64,000 bases of DNA from Cylindrotheca closterium (taxonomy: Eukaryota; Bacillariophyta; Bacillariophyceae; Bacillariales; Bacillariaceae). This document shows, one piece after another, positions 21,783 to 32,768 of the stretch; the stretch's first letter is position 1; every line of letters begins with the position of its first letter. Under the pieces are notes generated by a model, which saw only the letters and a program-made list of their open reading frames with translations, was not told the origin of the DNA and did not search any database. Where the stretch lies: NCBI GenBank assembly GCA_933822405.4, contig CAKOGP040001870.1, positions 1-64,000 of the forward strand, written 5' to 3'. Both the position numbers and the translations under genes were made by a program.

Positions 21783-23508
21783 GCTACCAAAATCGTAGGA
21801 GGTTCCGAGCGAAAAAGGATACTTCTTGACCCTATCGAATATTAGCGACAGTGCGATGACTTTGTTGTTGGTCTCGATTCGCAATGCTAGCCTTTTTTTC
21901 CTTTATTTTCAAATTTATGTTTATCCTTTATATCAGCTTACGATTATTTTGTGTCTTTTTACACTGTTTCGTTCAGTTCATTTTATAAAAACTGTTTCAT
22001 GATTTCATGTTGGATGTTGTAGATAATAATGCTCTCGGCAATGGCATACCCCAAGGTCCAAACTCGGCAATGGCATACCCCAAGGTCCAAAGAATGTGGC
22101 ACATTTCAATGAGATTCTCGGGCACTGACCTGACAAAAACTTCTGCATGACCGTATAGCCTAGACGAAAGAGGCACCTTTTTTGACAAACTTATGAGTCA
22201 GTTCTTTCGTATAGTAGTCCTGTAGTAGGACTCGTATTCGGAAGAATTGCTGCTGCTGCTGCTGCTACTTGTGGTGGTGATGGTGGTGATGGTGGTGGAA
22301 TCATTATTAGTTCCACCATCAGCACCATCAGCACCACTTGGAATCCAAAGTGAAACATGAGGTCCAGTTCTTTTGATCCAGAGTGAAAGCGGTCATGTTC
22401 TTCTTGGAATCCAAGGTAACCGAAGTCCTTTTGTTTTGATCTAGTGCAAAAGTGGTCGAATTCTTCTCGGAATTCATAATAGGTGAAGTCATGTTCGTTT
22501 TGGAATCATAGTGGTAGTGAAAGAACAGAGCGCGATGGTTCCCATATCCACGATTATGATCTCGCCAATATTGCTGAGATTGGGTCAATACTCAATGGCA
22601 CATGAGAACCTTGGATTTTAGCAACATGTCCTTTGGTGTTTGTCATGTTAGTGAAGTTGCTGGGTGGCATGATGAGGCGTTGTCACCATAGTTGGTGCTG
22701 CAGGAGAAGCTTGGTTGGCAGTAGCAAAAGACTGATTGCTAATAGTAGCATCGTGATTGCTCACGACAATAGCCTCGATTCATTCGTTCATAGTCGAAAA
22801 GAGAGCAGGGAACCGAAACATCTTCAGTGACAGATCCATGGTACAGTTGCTGGAATCCAGTAGAGATAGATCCAACCAAAGTGGGCGAGCGGTTTCGTCA
22901 AATAGTTCCCATGATGCAATTGGTTGGTATGTCTCATAGGCTCGTGCGAGCTCATCAGATGCAGTGTTTAATAGATCGATTGCAACTGGCTCGTAAACCT
23001 TATGAAGTTGTTGTTGGCATTCAGCAGATACAGTTTCGACGAGACCAATAAATAATAATGGCTTGAGGATGAATCTCAAAGCTCAACAGTTCGGCGAAAT
23101 TGTCTTCGTCGGCGATGGAATGTCTTCATCGAGAGTAACAACAGGAACCACGGTTACTTTGAAAGCAAAGTTCTCTGGCTGAAGTTTGAAACCCAACAGA
23201 AAAGGCAGCAATGGCAGTAAAAGATGAACTTCTTGGTCAACATGGTTGAAATGTTTGTTTGTTTGATTGATTTCGAAAGTCGAATGAATGAAATGGTGTG
23301 AATTGTGCAGTGATTGCAAAATTGCGAGAATGGTCTGCTGGATACTGTCGCAAACAAGATGGCAGAATAAGAAACGGCGTGTAGATCGAACCATGTCTAT
23401 TGTCATGGTTTCCGTTTCGAGGTTCGGCTGTGTTGAAAAAACACGGTTTCGTTTTGAGAGTTGATATGCACGACTTTGAAGGCCGTTTCGCAACTTCCCA
23501 CCTCCCAA
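21783..23508. other. Duplicated stretch with unassigned minus-strand coding potential
   Basis: No gene can be named. Two minus-strand frames look somewhat protein-like: about 23508-23083, and 23079-22780 (FILKPLLFIGLVETVSAECQ resembles a signal peptide, but the frame begins with TTG and not ATG). A tandem direct repeat (TCGGCAATGGCATACCCCAAGGTCC) occurs twice near 22033-22085. A degenerate repeat of about 36 bases lies at 22338-22510 (TTGGAATCC...GATCCAGAGTGAAA), followed by GCT and GGTGGTGAT runs at 22249-22300. The same sequence recurs at 28799-30524. A multi-exon or decayed gene is possible. Confidence 0.4.
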
Positions 23509-24176
23509 GGAGTGATAGAGAAGCTATGGTATCCTGATTGTTGTGGTTCTACGCTTCAACATTTTGTTTTTTGTACTACTATGGTGCATCCTCAAGCAGA
23601 TCATCGATAACTCATCGCCGCAGCACAAAAATGTAGACGGCTTATTGGTACTTGTTTAGCCTTTCTAACATGGCATAAAATGCTGTGGAGTGCTGTAGGT
23701 CTGTTGTCTGTTGAAGTGGCTGGTGATGATCGGACCCACCTATATATGTATGTCGGTATGATAGTGGTATCCTTCCCTCCCATTCCAAAGTTCGGCCTGG
23801 CCGCACGGTATCATGCATTTTGCATCAGCTGAAACAAAAGGCGAGATGCAATAGATGATTCACAGTAGTCATGTCGTCTATCGCATGCAATTCATGATAC
23901 CTACGGTATGAAATTGGTTGGTTTATTGTTGACTGTTTGTAATGGATACAGAAACATCTATGAATAGGAAGTTGACAAAATGCGAATCAATAGAAAGGAA
24001 AAAGGTACTGCTGTACTGTAGTTGTATAAAAAGAATAAAAGAACTAATGGTACAGAATAGAAAAAGTAGCAAAGCTTTTGACCGCCCCATACCTCACCGA
24101 AGTGAGGAAGGGGTCGGAACCTTTTCAGTGTTGGATTAGGGGATAATGATTTTCTTTTTTTCTTTTCTAAAGCTTC
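23509..24176. other. Intergenic, 3' flank of the L7 fragment, with a UUCG hairpin
   Basis: No coding frame. The minus strand holds CCCC-TT-CCTCAC-TTCG-GTGAGG-TAT-GGGG at 24113-24085, a copy of the hairpin downstream of the intact L7 gene. Confidence 0.5.
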
Positions 24177-24362
24177 TTAGATCATCTTCTTGACAAGCTT
24201 GTTGATTTCTTCTCCACGAGCACCAGCTTCTCCTCCTTCCAAAAAGTGAAGAAGCTTGGTCTTGGAAGAGAATCCTCCACTGGGGTTGGATAGCTTGAAA
24301 GGCCACAAGAAGTTGTTGGCGGCCTTAAAGTTGGGTCCAACAGTGTAAAGCTCGTTGATCAA
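24177..24362 (-). pseudogene. 3' fragment of a ribosomal protein L7 (uL30) gene
   Basis: Encodes the last 61 residues of L7 (from about [20 protein letters not shown] to the stop), identical in translation to the end of the intact gene at 31193. At 24363 the match stops and unrelated sequence follows, so the first three quarters of the gene are missing. Confidence 0.9.
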
Positions 24363-24939
24363 ACCACGAATAGGGTGGAAAATGACACAAATGCGAACAT
24401 AAAAAAATTTAAATCCTTGACCAATGACGACACTTTTGCCACATACCCGACACATCTGCTACAACATAAAACAAAAATATATTTCCCTTCCAAGATTTAG
24501 CAGGTTTTTGCAGCTGCGCGCTTTGCCTGGTATTTCAAAAATATATTTGTCGTGCAGAAAACGTTTCATCCATCATATATTTATTTTCACGACCAATCTG
24601 GCTGATAATTTACTTATGCTAGTGCGACATGAAGAGTTCTCATTCGAAATCTGGGAATTTCCTCACGGTAGTGAACATCATTTTCCCAGATTTAAGGTCA
24701 CAGATTTGTGTCCCAGATGTAGGTTATGAGTCAATCTGGGATGGGTCACGGTAGTGACTGCTCTAACACAGGCACTGCGCATTATTTGCGCGACGGTAGT
24801 AAGACGGTAAGTGAGAATATTGATGCAATGGCAAAGAAGCTAAGTGAGTTCGTTTATTGTTCGACTCGTTCGACTCTAGTCATTTCCATAATCACTATCC
24901 TTTAGTCAAAAATGACAGACGGCCCCCGTGTATGTCAGA
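24363..24939. other. Unique stretch replacing the 5' part of the L7 gene; promoter and uORF of the next gene
   Basis: 24363 to about 24760 has no match to the other copy and no clear gene. From about 24770 it resembles 31980-32160 (ATTTGCGCGAC, AGTAAGACGGTAAG, CAAAGAAGCTAAGTGAGTTCG), a diverged older duplicate of the L7/DUF6824 intergenic region. An ATG at 24912 opens a 14-codon frame that overlaps the start of the main gene. Confidence 0.5.
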
Positions 24940-26719
24940 ATGGCAACAATAGCTGAAAAAAGAGCACAAGAAACTCGAGTGCAACACTCGGAACAGACAA
25001 TGGCGGGAAGCACAAAGAAGACATCCGACTCTGTCGTTTTTGGCATTGGGAACAAAACCTCTTGGATGAAAAAATATCCTTCAACAAACACATTTAGAAC
25101 ACTCTTGAAAAAGAATTATGATTCGTATTGGGAAGCCAACCAGGAGGGGAAGGAAGGAATCATTCAAGGCATTTTGGATCGATTTCTGCCAGATGCTTTC
25201 TTTAGACTTGTGGATGGGGAATTATCCCCTCTGGACAAGAAGCTGGCCAAAAATGAGGTGAAGATGTCAATGGCATATATGAGAAGCAAGCTCAAAGAGA
25301 AGAAACGCAAAATGAGGAACAAAGAACAAGAGCAAGTCGAAGGTACTCCTTGCGCCGACGATCTTGTTTTCCACCAGGGCGTGATCGTGGGCAGCAGGAA
25401 CTACGCTACACTGAAGTTCGAAGAAATGCTTTTGCTGCACCTTGCAAGGCTTCGAAACACGGAAGGGAAAATCTGCTTGAAAAAAGGAGGTGCGAGAAGC
25501 ATAGCTCGTCGAATCCTCCAGCAACAGAAAGAAGAGAACCCAGGCCAAAAATATTTCAAATACGTTGCCGGAACCAACAAGTACTTCAAATACAGTGAGG
25601 AACAGGCATTTGTCAGAGCGGTGACATTAGTTGAAACTGTCCAACAAACCCACAACCGCAAAATAGTGCCGCTTGAGAAAAGGTGTCTAGATCATGGCAT
25701 CGATCTAAGCGAAGGTGAGATTTCTCTTGACTGAAGCATTTACCGATTCAAACTGACAACAACATGACTTACACTGCCTTCGATTTGTAGAGAAGGAGCA
25801 AGATGCAGATACTACTGCAGATACTACACTGTTGGAAGCTGGCAATGACTCATCACTTCAACGAGGCCATCGCAAGAATCGAGCTCTTCATGGAACGAAA
25901 CGAAATTACGCAGAAGTCAATGTAGACAATGCAAATGAGACGGATGGCTCGAAGCATCCATTTCGAAGACAAGCTCGTGAAGATAACAAGGAGAACGAAG
26001 ATCGCAAATCAAATGCGACGATTGCCAACAACGATGGCGGCGATGACAATGATGATGATGATGATTCAGTTCGAATCGTAGAAAATCCAAACAGCGTGTC
26101 GCCACCAGTGCCAACAGAAAAGAAGGCTGGTAATGTTGCCCGCCACCCGGACATTTCCACCTCCACCAAGAAGTCCCGTCTCGAAATCAGTGTTGTGAAC
26201 AATGAAGACTGTCCACCCAATCACATGATACAAGACCCTTCTGTAGCAAAGAACAAGTCCCCAGTCGACCAGGATCAAGTCGAGTCCACCAATGCTGCAA
26301 CTGACAGCCCAATCAAACAAGAAGAAGAACAAAAGGGCCATCAATCCGACCCAGTTCTGTTGCCCACTCGATCTGATGGTACCAACCAAACAGAAGAAAA
26401 TCACCAGTCGAAACCTGAATTCAAAGAACTTCAAGACGAAAATGCCGAACTCAAAGACGAAAATGCCGAACTCAAAAGGCGATTGGCGATCCTTCAAAAT
26501 CAAAAGGACGCCCAAAGTATTGAAATCGAAGACCTGCAGAGCGAAGTCAACGTGTTACGACGGGAGAAAGCAAAGGAGAAGCTTGCTCACAAAAAGAAAG
26601 TGGAAGAAGTGGATGCATTGGAGCAGCATTGCGAGGAAATGGAAGAAGAACTCAACCAGATGAGAATGAATACAGCTCATGCACAAGGCTTTTCTGAGTG
26701 CTTTGATGAAGAGAATTGA
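24940..26719 (+). CDS. Protein with two DUF6824-like domains and a C-terminal coiled coil, two exons
   Basis: Exons 24940-25714 and 25791-26719 (intron GTGAGA...TTGTAG, frame kept) give 567 residues. The first domain (about 30-125) starts DSVVFGIGNKTSW and has FRTLLKKNYDSYWEANQEGKE and a D-K-K-L-A-K-N-E-V-K helix. The second (about 145-235) starts DDLVFHQGVIVGSRNYATLKF and has ARSIARRILQQQKEENPGQKYF. Both follow the D-V-x-x-G...N/Y...F...L...Y pattern of DUF6824, a family expanded in diatoms and thought to be nuclear. The middle is disordered and acidic. The last 110 residues are a strong coiled coil, with the decamer FKELQDENAE continued by a repeated LKDENAE. An upstream short ORF (24912) overlaps the start. 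The function is unknown; a DNA-associated role is a guess. Confidence 0.7.
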
Positions 26720-27387
26720 GGAGTAATCCTCGAGAGGACCCTTCCATATTAGCAATTTCCGCAACGACTAGACAATTGTAAGCTTGGAAGCAAAGATCCC
26801 AAGGCATCTATAAAAGAAGTCTGAGCGGCTTTGTGCTGCAGAGTCTAGAAAAAAGCAGGTACCCAGCTCAAGGCAACCATGTCGAAAAACGAAAGGCTGA
26901 AAAGAACGACGAAGAGAACGACCAGACGAACGCCAAGTTGGAAGCAAAGCCTGCCTTCTTCGAATGATCGAGAGGAAGAGCTCCAAGTACCTTTGGAAGG
27001 ACACCCACAAGAAAACTCTGTTGCGGAACGGAAGGCTTCGAAGGAACAGCCTTTTGAGCAATGAGTAATGAACAAAACGAACGAACGAACGAACGAACGA
27101 ACGAAATGTACGACCTCCAAGTTGAAAGCCATGATTGGACGAGAGGGAGGAAGACCTTGAGGAAACTGCGAGACGTTTATAAAAAATGCCCACAGAACTT
27201 TGGAAAAAAACTTCGAGTGCTTGATGGTCAGCTCCAGCACGCCAAAGAAGTTTTGAATTGAAACTAGTGCAGCAGCTTGACGCCCAAACTGCGTCTCTGA
27301 TGCGCGAATTTTCTTCTTTCCCGAAACAACGCGTGTCTTAGATGCATAGAAACGAGTATAGACAATTTCATAACTATCATGATATCT
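26720..27387 (+). other. Junction spacer with decayed coiled-coil coding sequence
   Basis: Lys/Glu-rich plus-strand pieces shift frame several times (for example EKRKAEKNDEENDQTNAKLEAK near 26881-26950 and LQVESHDWTRGRKTLRKLRD near 27115-27170). This suggests a broken coiled-coil gene, but no family is recognised. A GAAC microsatellite lies at about 27075-27108. The right copy of the segmental duplication begins at 27388. Confidence 0.4.
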
Positions 27388-28353
27388 GTCTTCCAAGTTT
27401 GCTGGTATAGTTCTTGCTCGTAGCATTAATCGTTCTTCCAAGGCCTTTCCTCTACCCGACGACGATGAAGGACCACTTGGAATCTTGCTACGGAACATTT
27501 CCTTTGCGGCAGCGGTTGGTGATACAATGGATTCATCGGCCAAGTCTGCCATTTCGTCACTGCCAAGATCCACAATCACTAGCAATGGAGGGGCAGCATT
27601 TGACTCCTCATTTTCCGTTTCTTCCTGCTCGACATTGTCAGATTGAGGCAATTCTTTTTTTGCGTCCTCGACTGTATTTTCTTCTTCCTCTTCTTCTTTG
27701 TCATCTTCTGCTTCCACCCAAGCTGATGATCCGTGTTTGGATTCCATCTCGTTGACGGTAGTCGATTCTTCGTGGTCCTTTTCTTGTTGGGCTACCGCCA
27801 CTTCGATTTGGTCTTCGTTCTCGTTTACCTCGATGTCTGTGCTGCTAGTAGGCTGCTCCAAAAGTTCTTCTTCCTCTTCGACTGTGGGAGCCACGGCTTC
27901 TTCCACATCTTCTGTCTTCATGGCAACCACGTCGTCATCGACTCGGGCTTCCTCTTTCTTCTCATCTGCCTCCTCGATGGTAGTATTGGTAGGCTGCTCC
28001 ACTTCTTCTTCGTCTTCGCCTTTCTCTTCGACTGTGGGCGCCATTGCTTCTTCTTCCGTATCTTCCTTCACGTCAACCGGCTCGTTCTCTTCGTTCTCCT
28101 CCTGCTCCTCATCGTCCTTCTTTTGGGCATCTTCGTCGTCCCTTGCTTCTTCCTCTTCTGCTTCCTCCAACACTGCCACGGATGGTGCTGGAGAATTCAC
28201 GTTACCTCTCGCAGCCAGGATTTCTTGCAATTGTTGTCGCAACACTTCACTCTTTTGATTGGCCTTGATTCCATAAAGTTTGGCTTGCGCTTGCAATTCA
28301 GATCGATTGAGTTCTTGCAAATGCAAGAACACAGTATGTCCAGGAGGATCCAT
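27388..28353 (-). pseudogene. Truncated, frameshifted copy of the SAP-like acidic protein gene
   Basis: Translation matches the intact gene (17574-16348) from the start to GKALEER. Then a missing GGAT (present at about 16650) shifts the frame, and at 27388 homology ends. The open frame accidentally continues to 26845 through unrelated sequence, giving a 502-residue chimeric ORF whose last part is hydrophobic and not protein-like. Confidence 0.85.
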
Positions 28354-31100
28354 GATTGCGATTGATTTGAATTAAACAGATGTTTAGTAAGTCGATCACA
28401 ACAACTATCGACTGACACCACAAAAGCAAGATGTGTACAACAGAAAAGCCTTTCCTTTGTGTGCTTGAACTTGTCTGCAAAACATGAGGATGAACGTTGG
28501 TGTTGACGAATTTAGATTCAAACGTTGCGCTGGCATGCCGTGATGCGTAGTTTCCTACTGCTATATTTCTAAAGATGCCTACCAAAAAAATACCGTTGTT
28601 CGAATGAATCGAAAAATAATTCCAATGAATCATTATCATATCGCAATCGCATCGCGATCCTCAAGGGTGTGCTGAACCATACAGTAGTGGACAGGTAATG
28701 CACGAGACAGACAGGAGCTCAGGGATGCACAGCCTAAGGATTATTACTACATTTTTGCATGTGTCAGCATGACAACGATGGCTACTTTAGAAGATCCGGC
28801 TACCAAAATCGTAGGAGGTTCCGAGCGAAAAAGGATACTTCTTGACCCTATCGAATATTAGCGACAGTGCGATGACTTTGTTGTTGGTCTCGATTCGCAA
28901 TGCTAGCCTTTTTTTCCTTTATTTTCAAATTTATGTTTATCCTTTATATCAGCTTACGATTATTTTGTGTCTTTTTACACTGTTTCGTTCAGTTCATTTT
29001 ATAAAAACTGTTTCATGATTTCATGTTGGATGTTGTAGATAATAATGCTCTCGGCAATGGCATACCCCAAGGTCCAAACTCGGCAATGGCATACCCCAAG
29101 GTCCAAAGAATGTGGCACATTTCAATGAGATTCTCGGGCACTGACCTGACAAAAACTTCTGCATGACCGTATAGCCTAGACGAAAGAGGCACCTTTTTTG
29201 ACAAACTTATGAGTCAGTTCTTTCGTATAGTAGTCCTGTAGTAGGACTCGTATTCGGAAGAATTGCTGCTGCTGCTGCTGCTACTTGTGGTGGTGATGGT
29301 GGTGATGGTGGTGGAATCATTATTAGTTCCACCATCAGCACCATCAGCACCACTTGGAATCCAAAGTGAAACATGAGGTCCAGTTCTTTTGATCCAGAGT
29401 GAAAGCGGTCATGTTCTTCTTGGAATCCAAGGTAACCGAAGTCCTTTTGTTTTGATCTAGTGCAAAAGTGGTCGAATTCTTCTCGGAATTCATAATAGGT
29501 GAAGTCATGTTCGTTTTGGAATCATAGTGGTAGTGAAAGAACAGAGCGCGATGGTTCCCATATCCACGATTATGATCTCGCCAATATTGCTGAGATTGGG
29601 TCAATACTCAATGGCACATGAGAACCTTGGATTTTAGCAACATGTCCTTTGGTGTTTGTCATGTTAGTGAAGTTGCTGGGTGGCATGATGAGGCGTTGTC
29701 ACCATAGTTGGTGCTGCAGGAGAAGCTTGGTTGGCAGTAGCAAAAGACTGATTGCTAATAGTAGCATCGTGATTGCTCACGACAATAGCCTCGATTCATT
29801 CGTTCATAGTCGAAAAGAGAGCAGGGAACCGAAACATCTTCAGTGACAGATCCATGGTACAGTTGCTGGAATCCAGTAGAGATAGATCCAACCAAAGTGG
29901 GCGAGCGGTTTCGTCAAATAGTTCCCATGATGCAATTGGTTGGTATGTCTCATAGGCTCGTGCGAGCTCATCAGATGCAGTGTTTAATAGATCGATTGCA
30001 ACTGGCTCGTAAACCTTATGAAGTTGTTGTTGGCATTCAGCAGATACAGTTTCGACGAGACCAATAAATAATAATGGCTTGAGGATGAATCTCAAAGCTC
30101 AACAGTTCGGCGAAATTGTCTTCGTCGGCGATGGAATGTCTTCATCGAGAGTAACAACAGGAACCACGGTTACTTTGAAAGCAAAGTTCTCTGGCTGAAG
30201 TTTGAAACCCAACAGAAAAGGCAGCAATGGCAGTAAAAGATGAACTTCTTGGTCAACATGGTTGAAATGTTTGTTTGTTTGATTGATTTCGAAAGTCGAA
30301 TGAATGAAATGGTGTGAATTGTGCAGTGATTGCAAAATTGCGAGAATGGTCTGCTGGATACTGTCGCAAACAAGATGGCAGAATAAGAAACGGCGTGTAG
30401 ATCGAACCATGTCTATTGTCATGGTTTCCGTTTCGAGGTTCGGCTGTGTTGAAAAAACACGGTTTCGTTTTGAGAGTTGATATGCACGACTTTGAAGGCC
30501 GTTTCGCAACTTCCCACCTCCCAAGGAGTGATAGAGAAGCTATGGTATCCTGATTGTTGTGGTTCTACGCTTCAACATTTTGTTTTTTGTACTACTATGG
30601 TGCATCCTCAAGCAGATCATCGATAACTCATCGCCGCAGCACAAAAATGTAGACGGCTTATTGGTACTTGTTTAGCCTTTCTAACATGGCATAAAATGCT
30701 GTGGAGTGCTGTAGGTCTGTTGTCTGTTGAAGTGGCTGGTGATGATCGGACCCACCTATATATGTATGTCGGTATGATAGTGGTATCCTTCCCTCCCATT
30801 CCAAAGTTCGGCCTGGCCGCACGGTATCATGCATTTTGCATCAGCTGAAACAAAAGGCGAGATGCAATAGATGATTCACAGTAGTCATGTCGTCTATCGC
30901 ATGCAATTCATGATACCTACGGTATGAAATTGGTTGGTTTATTGTTGACTGTTTGTAATGGATACAGAAACATCTATGAATAGGAAGTTGACAAAATGCG
31001 AATCAATAGAAAGGAAAAAGGTACTGCTGTACTGTAGTTGTATAAAAAGAATAAAAGAACTAATGGTACAGAATAGAAAAAGTAGCAAAGCTTTTGACCG
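28354..31100. other. Right copy of the duplicated non-coding stretch
   Basis: Same content as 17575-18019 plus 21777-24084: no nameable gene, the same direct repeats, 36-base degenerate repeat and weak minus-strand frames. GATCCG at 28793-28798 is the uninterrupted target site of the retroelement. Confidence 0.6.
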
Positions 31101-31129
31101 CCCCATACCTCACCGAAGTGAGGAAGGGG
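31101..31129 (-). promoter_or_regulatory. Stable UUCG hairpin in the 3' flank of the L7 gene
   Basis: On the minus strand, 64 bases after the L7 stop, CCCC-TT-CCTCAC-TTCG-GTGAGG-TAT-GGGG forms a six-pair stem closed by a C(UUCG)G tetraloop and a second four-pair GC stem. It should fold in the L7 mRNA 3' UTR. Its role, for example in 3' processing or stability, is unknown. Confidence 0.5.
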
Positions 31130-31192
31130 TCGGAACCTTTTCAGTGTTGGATTAGGGGATAATGATTTTCTTTTTTTCTTTTCTAAAGCTTC

Positions 31193-31912
31193 TTAGATCA
31201 TCTTCTTGACAAGCTTGTTGATTTCTTCTCCACGAGCACCAGCTTCTCCTCCTTCCAAAAAGTGAAGAAGCTTGGTCTTGGAAGAGAATCCTCCACTGGG
31301 GTTGGATAGCTTGAAAGGCCACAAGAAGTTGTTGGCGGCCTTAAAGTTGGGTCCAACAGTGTAAAGCTCGTTGATCAAGTCAGCAGCGCACTCGATACCG
31401 ACACTTCCAAGTCCCTCTCCAATAACCTTGTTGTCACCAATGGGGATGCGTTGCTTGTTGATCTTTCCGAATCCACGCTTCCAGATGAGCTTTTGGATGG
31501 TCTCTCTGGTGGGGTAACCGTAAGTGACGTAAGGTTCGATCAATCGCAACATGCGAATGGTAGCTTCGTTCAGACGAACAAAGGAAGCATTGTGCAATTG
31601 ACGAAGACGGAATAGTTGCATGACCTTCTTCGCCTTGGGGGAGACACCGATGGTACCGCGGATACGGATGACAAGGGCGACCTTGGGCTGGGCGGGGACA
31701 AAGAATCCACCGTCGACCTTGGCCTTGCGGCGGTTGTCAATGGCTTCCCTTTGGGCTTTGGCGTATTCCGCGTCGTACTTTTCAGCGTTGGCGACGAACT
31801 TCTTGGCGTCTTCCGCAGCCTTCTTTTCGGCGGCAGCAGCGGCGGCGGCAGCAGCATCAGCAAGCTTCTTTTGAGTGGCTTGCTTCTTCAAAACGGATTC
31901 AGGAGTCTTCAT
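31193..31912 (-). CDS. RPL7: 60S ribosomal protein L7 (uL30 family)
   Basis: 239 residues without intron. The N-terminus is the Ala/Lys-rich eukaryotic extension (ADAAAAAAAAAEKKAAEDAKK). From about residue 75 comes the uL30 fold with ALVIRIRGTIGVSPKAKKVM, LRQLHNASFVRLNEATIRML, EPYVTYGYPTRETIQKLIWKRG and IGEGLGSVGIECAADLINELY, all typical of eukaryotic L7. It is part of the large ribosomal subunit in the cytosol. The length of 239 fits the family (about 240-250). It lies at the right boundary of the segmental duplication, and its last 61 codons recur at 24362-24177. This is the only complete copy in the window. Confidence 0.95.
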   Translation of the reverse strand: MKTPESVLKKQATQKKLADAAAAAAAAAEKKAAEDAKKFVANAEKYDAEYAKAQREAIDNRRKAKVDGGFFVPAQPKVALVIRIRGTIGVSPKAKKVMQLFRLRQLHNASFVRLNEATIRMLRLIEPYVTYGYPTRETIQKLIWKRGFGKINKQRIPIGDNKVIGEGLGSVGIECAADLINELYTVGPNFKAANNFLWPFKLSNPSGGFSSKTKLLHFLEGGEAGARGEEINKLVKKMI

Positions 31913-32099
31913 CTTGTTGATCTGCTTTGCTTTCCGAATTGTGCAGTTTGGGTGCGGATGCGGATGTGAAACAAAGGCAACTGCGCGTTAATTTGCGCGA
32001 CAGTAGTAAGACGGTAAGTTGAAAGTGAGAATGGTGCGATAGCAAAGAAGCTAAGTGAGTTCGTCTTTTGTTGGAATCGTTCGACTCTAGTCATTTCCA

Positions 32100-32588
32100 T
32101 ATTAGTCAAAAATGGCAAACGCCCCGCATATGTCAGAATGGCAACATCATGGATGAAAAAAGAGCACAAGAATCTGGAGTGCAACACTCGGAACCCACGA
32201 TGGCGGGAAGCGCAATGAAGAAATTCGATTCTGTCATCTTTGGAAGAAAACCTCTTTGCTGCAAAAATATCGTGCAACAACAACAACAACATGCAGAACA
32301 CTCCTGAGAAAGAGTAATGATCCGTACCCGCAAGCCAACCACGAGGAGAAGGATGAAATTATCCAACGCATTTTGGGTCGTTTCTACCGGATTCTTTCTT
32401 TAAAATTTGGATGGGACATTGTCTCCTCTGGACAAGAAGCTGGCCAAATATGAGGCGAAGCTGTCAATGAGGCATTTGAGAAAGCAAAAGCTAGAAGAGA
32501 AGAAACCCAAAATGATGAGCAACAACGAACCAGAGCAAGTCGAAGGTACTCCTTGCGCCCAAGACATTATTTTCCGCAATGCATTGTA
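32100..32588 (+). pseudogene. Decayed relative of the DUF6824-like gene
   Basis: Pieces in three frames match the intact gene at 24940: EKRAQESGVQHSEPTMAGS (32158 on), then RTLLRKSNDPYPQANHEEKDE (about 32296-32360), then GTLSPLDKKLAKYEAKLSM followed by VEGTPCAQDIIF (32410-32575). Two frameshifts break the first domain, and the second stops at once after DIIFRNAL. It stands in the same place relative to L7 as the expected partner of the intact gene, so it is the older duplicate. Confidence 0.8.
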
Positions 32589-32768
32589 ACTAGTAAATTT
32601 GCTAATCGATTGAGAACGTTTTAATTTTTGCCTGCATGGACTGGTCCAAGGACGATTTCTGGCCCCTCATTATTATTATGATACGAGATACGAATGAACG
32701 ACTCCCAGCCTTATGCATACAGGCATTTAATATATAGCAACGGATACTAAGGTATAAAGCGGAAGATC

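Larger units (their letters stand above)
16605..24362. repeat. Segmental duplication, left copy (contains retroelement insertion)
   Basis: From 16605 (inside the SAP-like gene) to 24362 (inside the L7 gene fragment) the sequence matches 27388-31378 almost base for base, apart from the 3763-base difference caused by the insertion at 18020. The differences noticed are few: an extra GGAT near 16650, C/T near 16672, and A/T near 17900. The two sides differ abruptly at both ends, which fixes the boundaries. Confidence 0.9.
27388..31378. repeat. Segmental duplication, right copy (without retroelement)
   Basis: Matches 16605-24362 throughout, with the 3763-base retroelement-plus-target-duplication missing at 28798. 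It starts inside the SAP-like gene and ends inside the L7 gene, where the right copy continues into the complete L7 gene. Confidence 0.9.

Noticed and set aside
26845..28353. 502-residue minus-strand ORF that starts like the SAP-like acidic protein
   Set aside because: Only the part down to 27388 is homologous. After a four-base deletion and the duplication boundary the frame runs through unrelated, non-protein-like sequence, so it is a truncated copy and not a new fusion gene.
31101..31129. Rho-independent-type terminator for the hairpin
   Set aside because: The host is a eukaryote and there is no following T tract on the minus strand; treated as a UTR structure instead.
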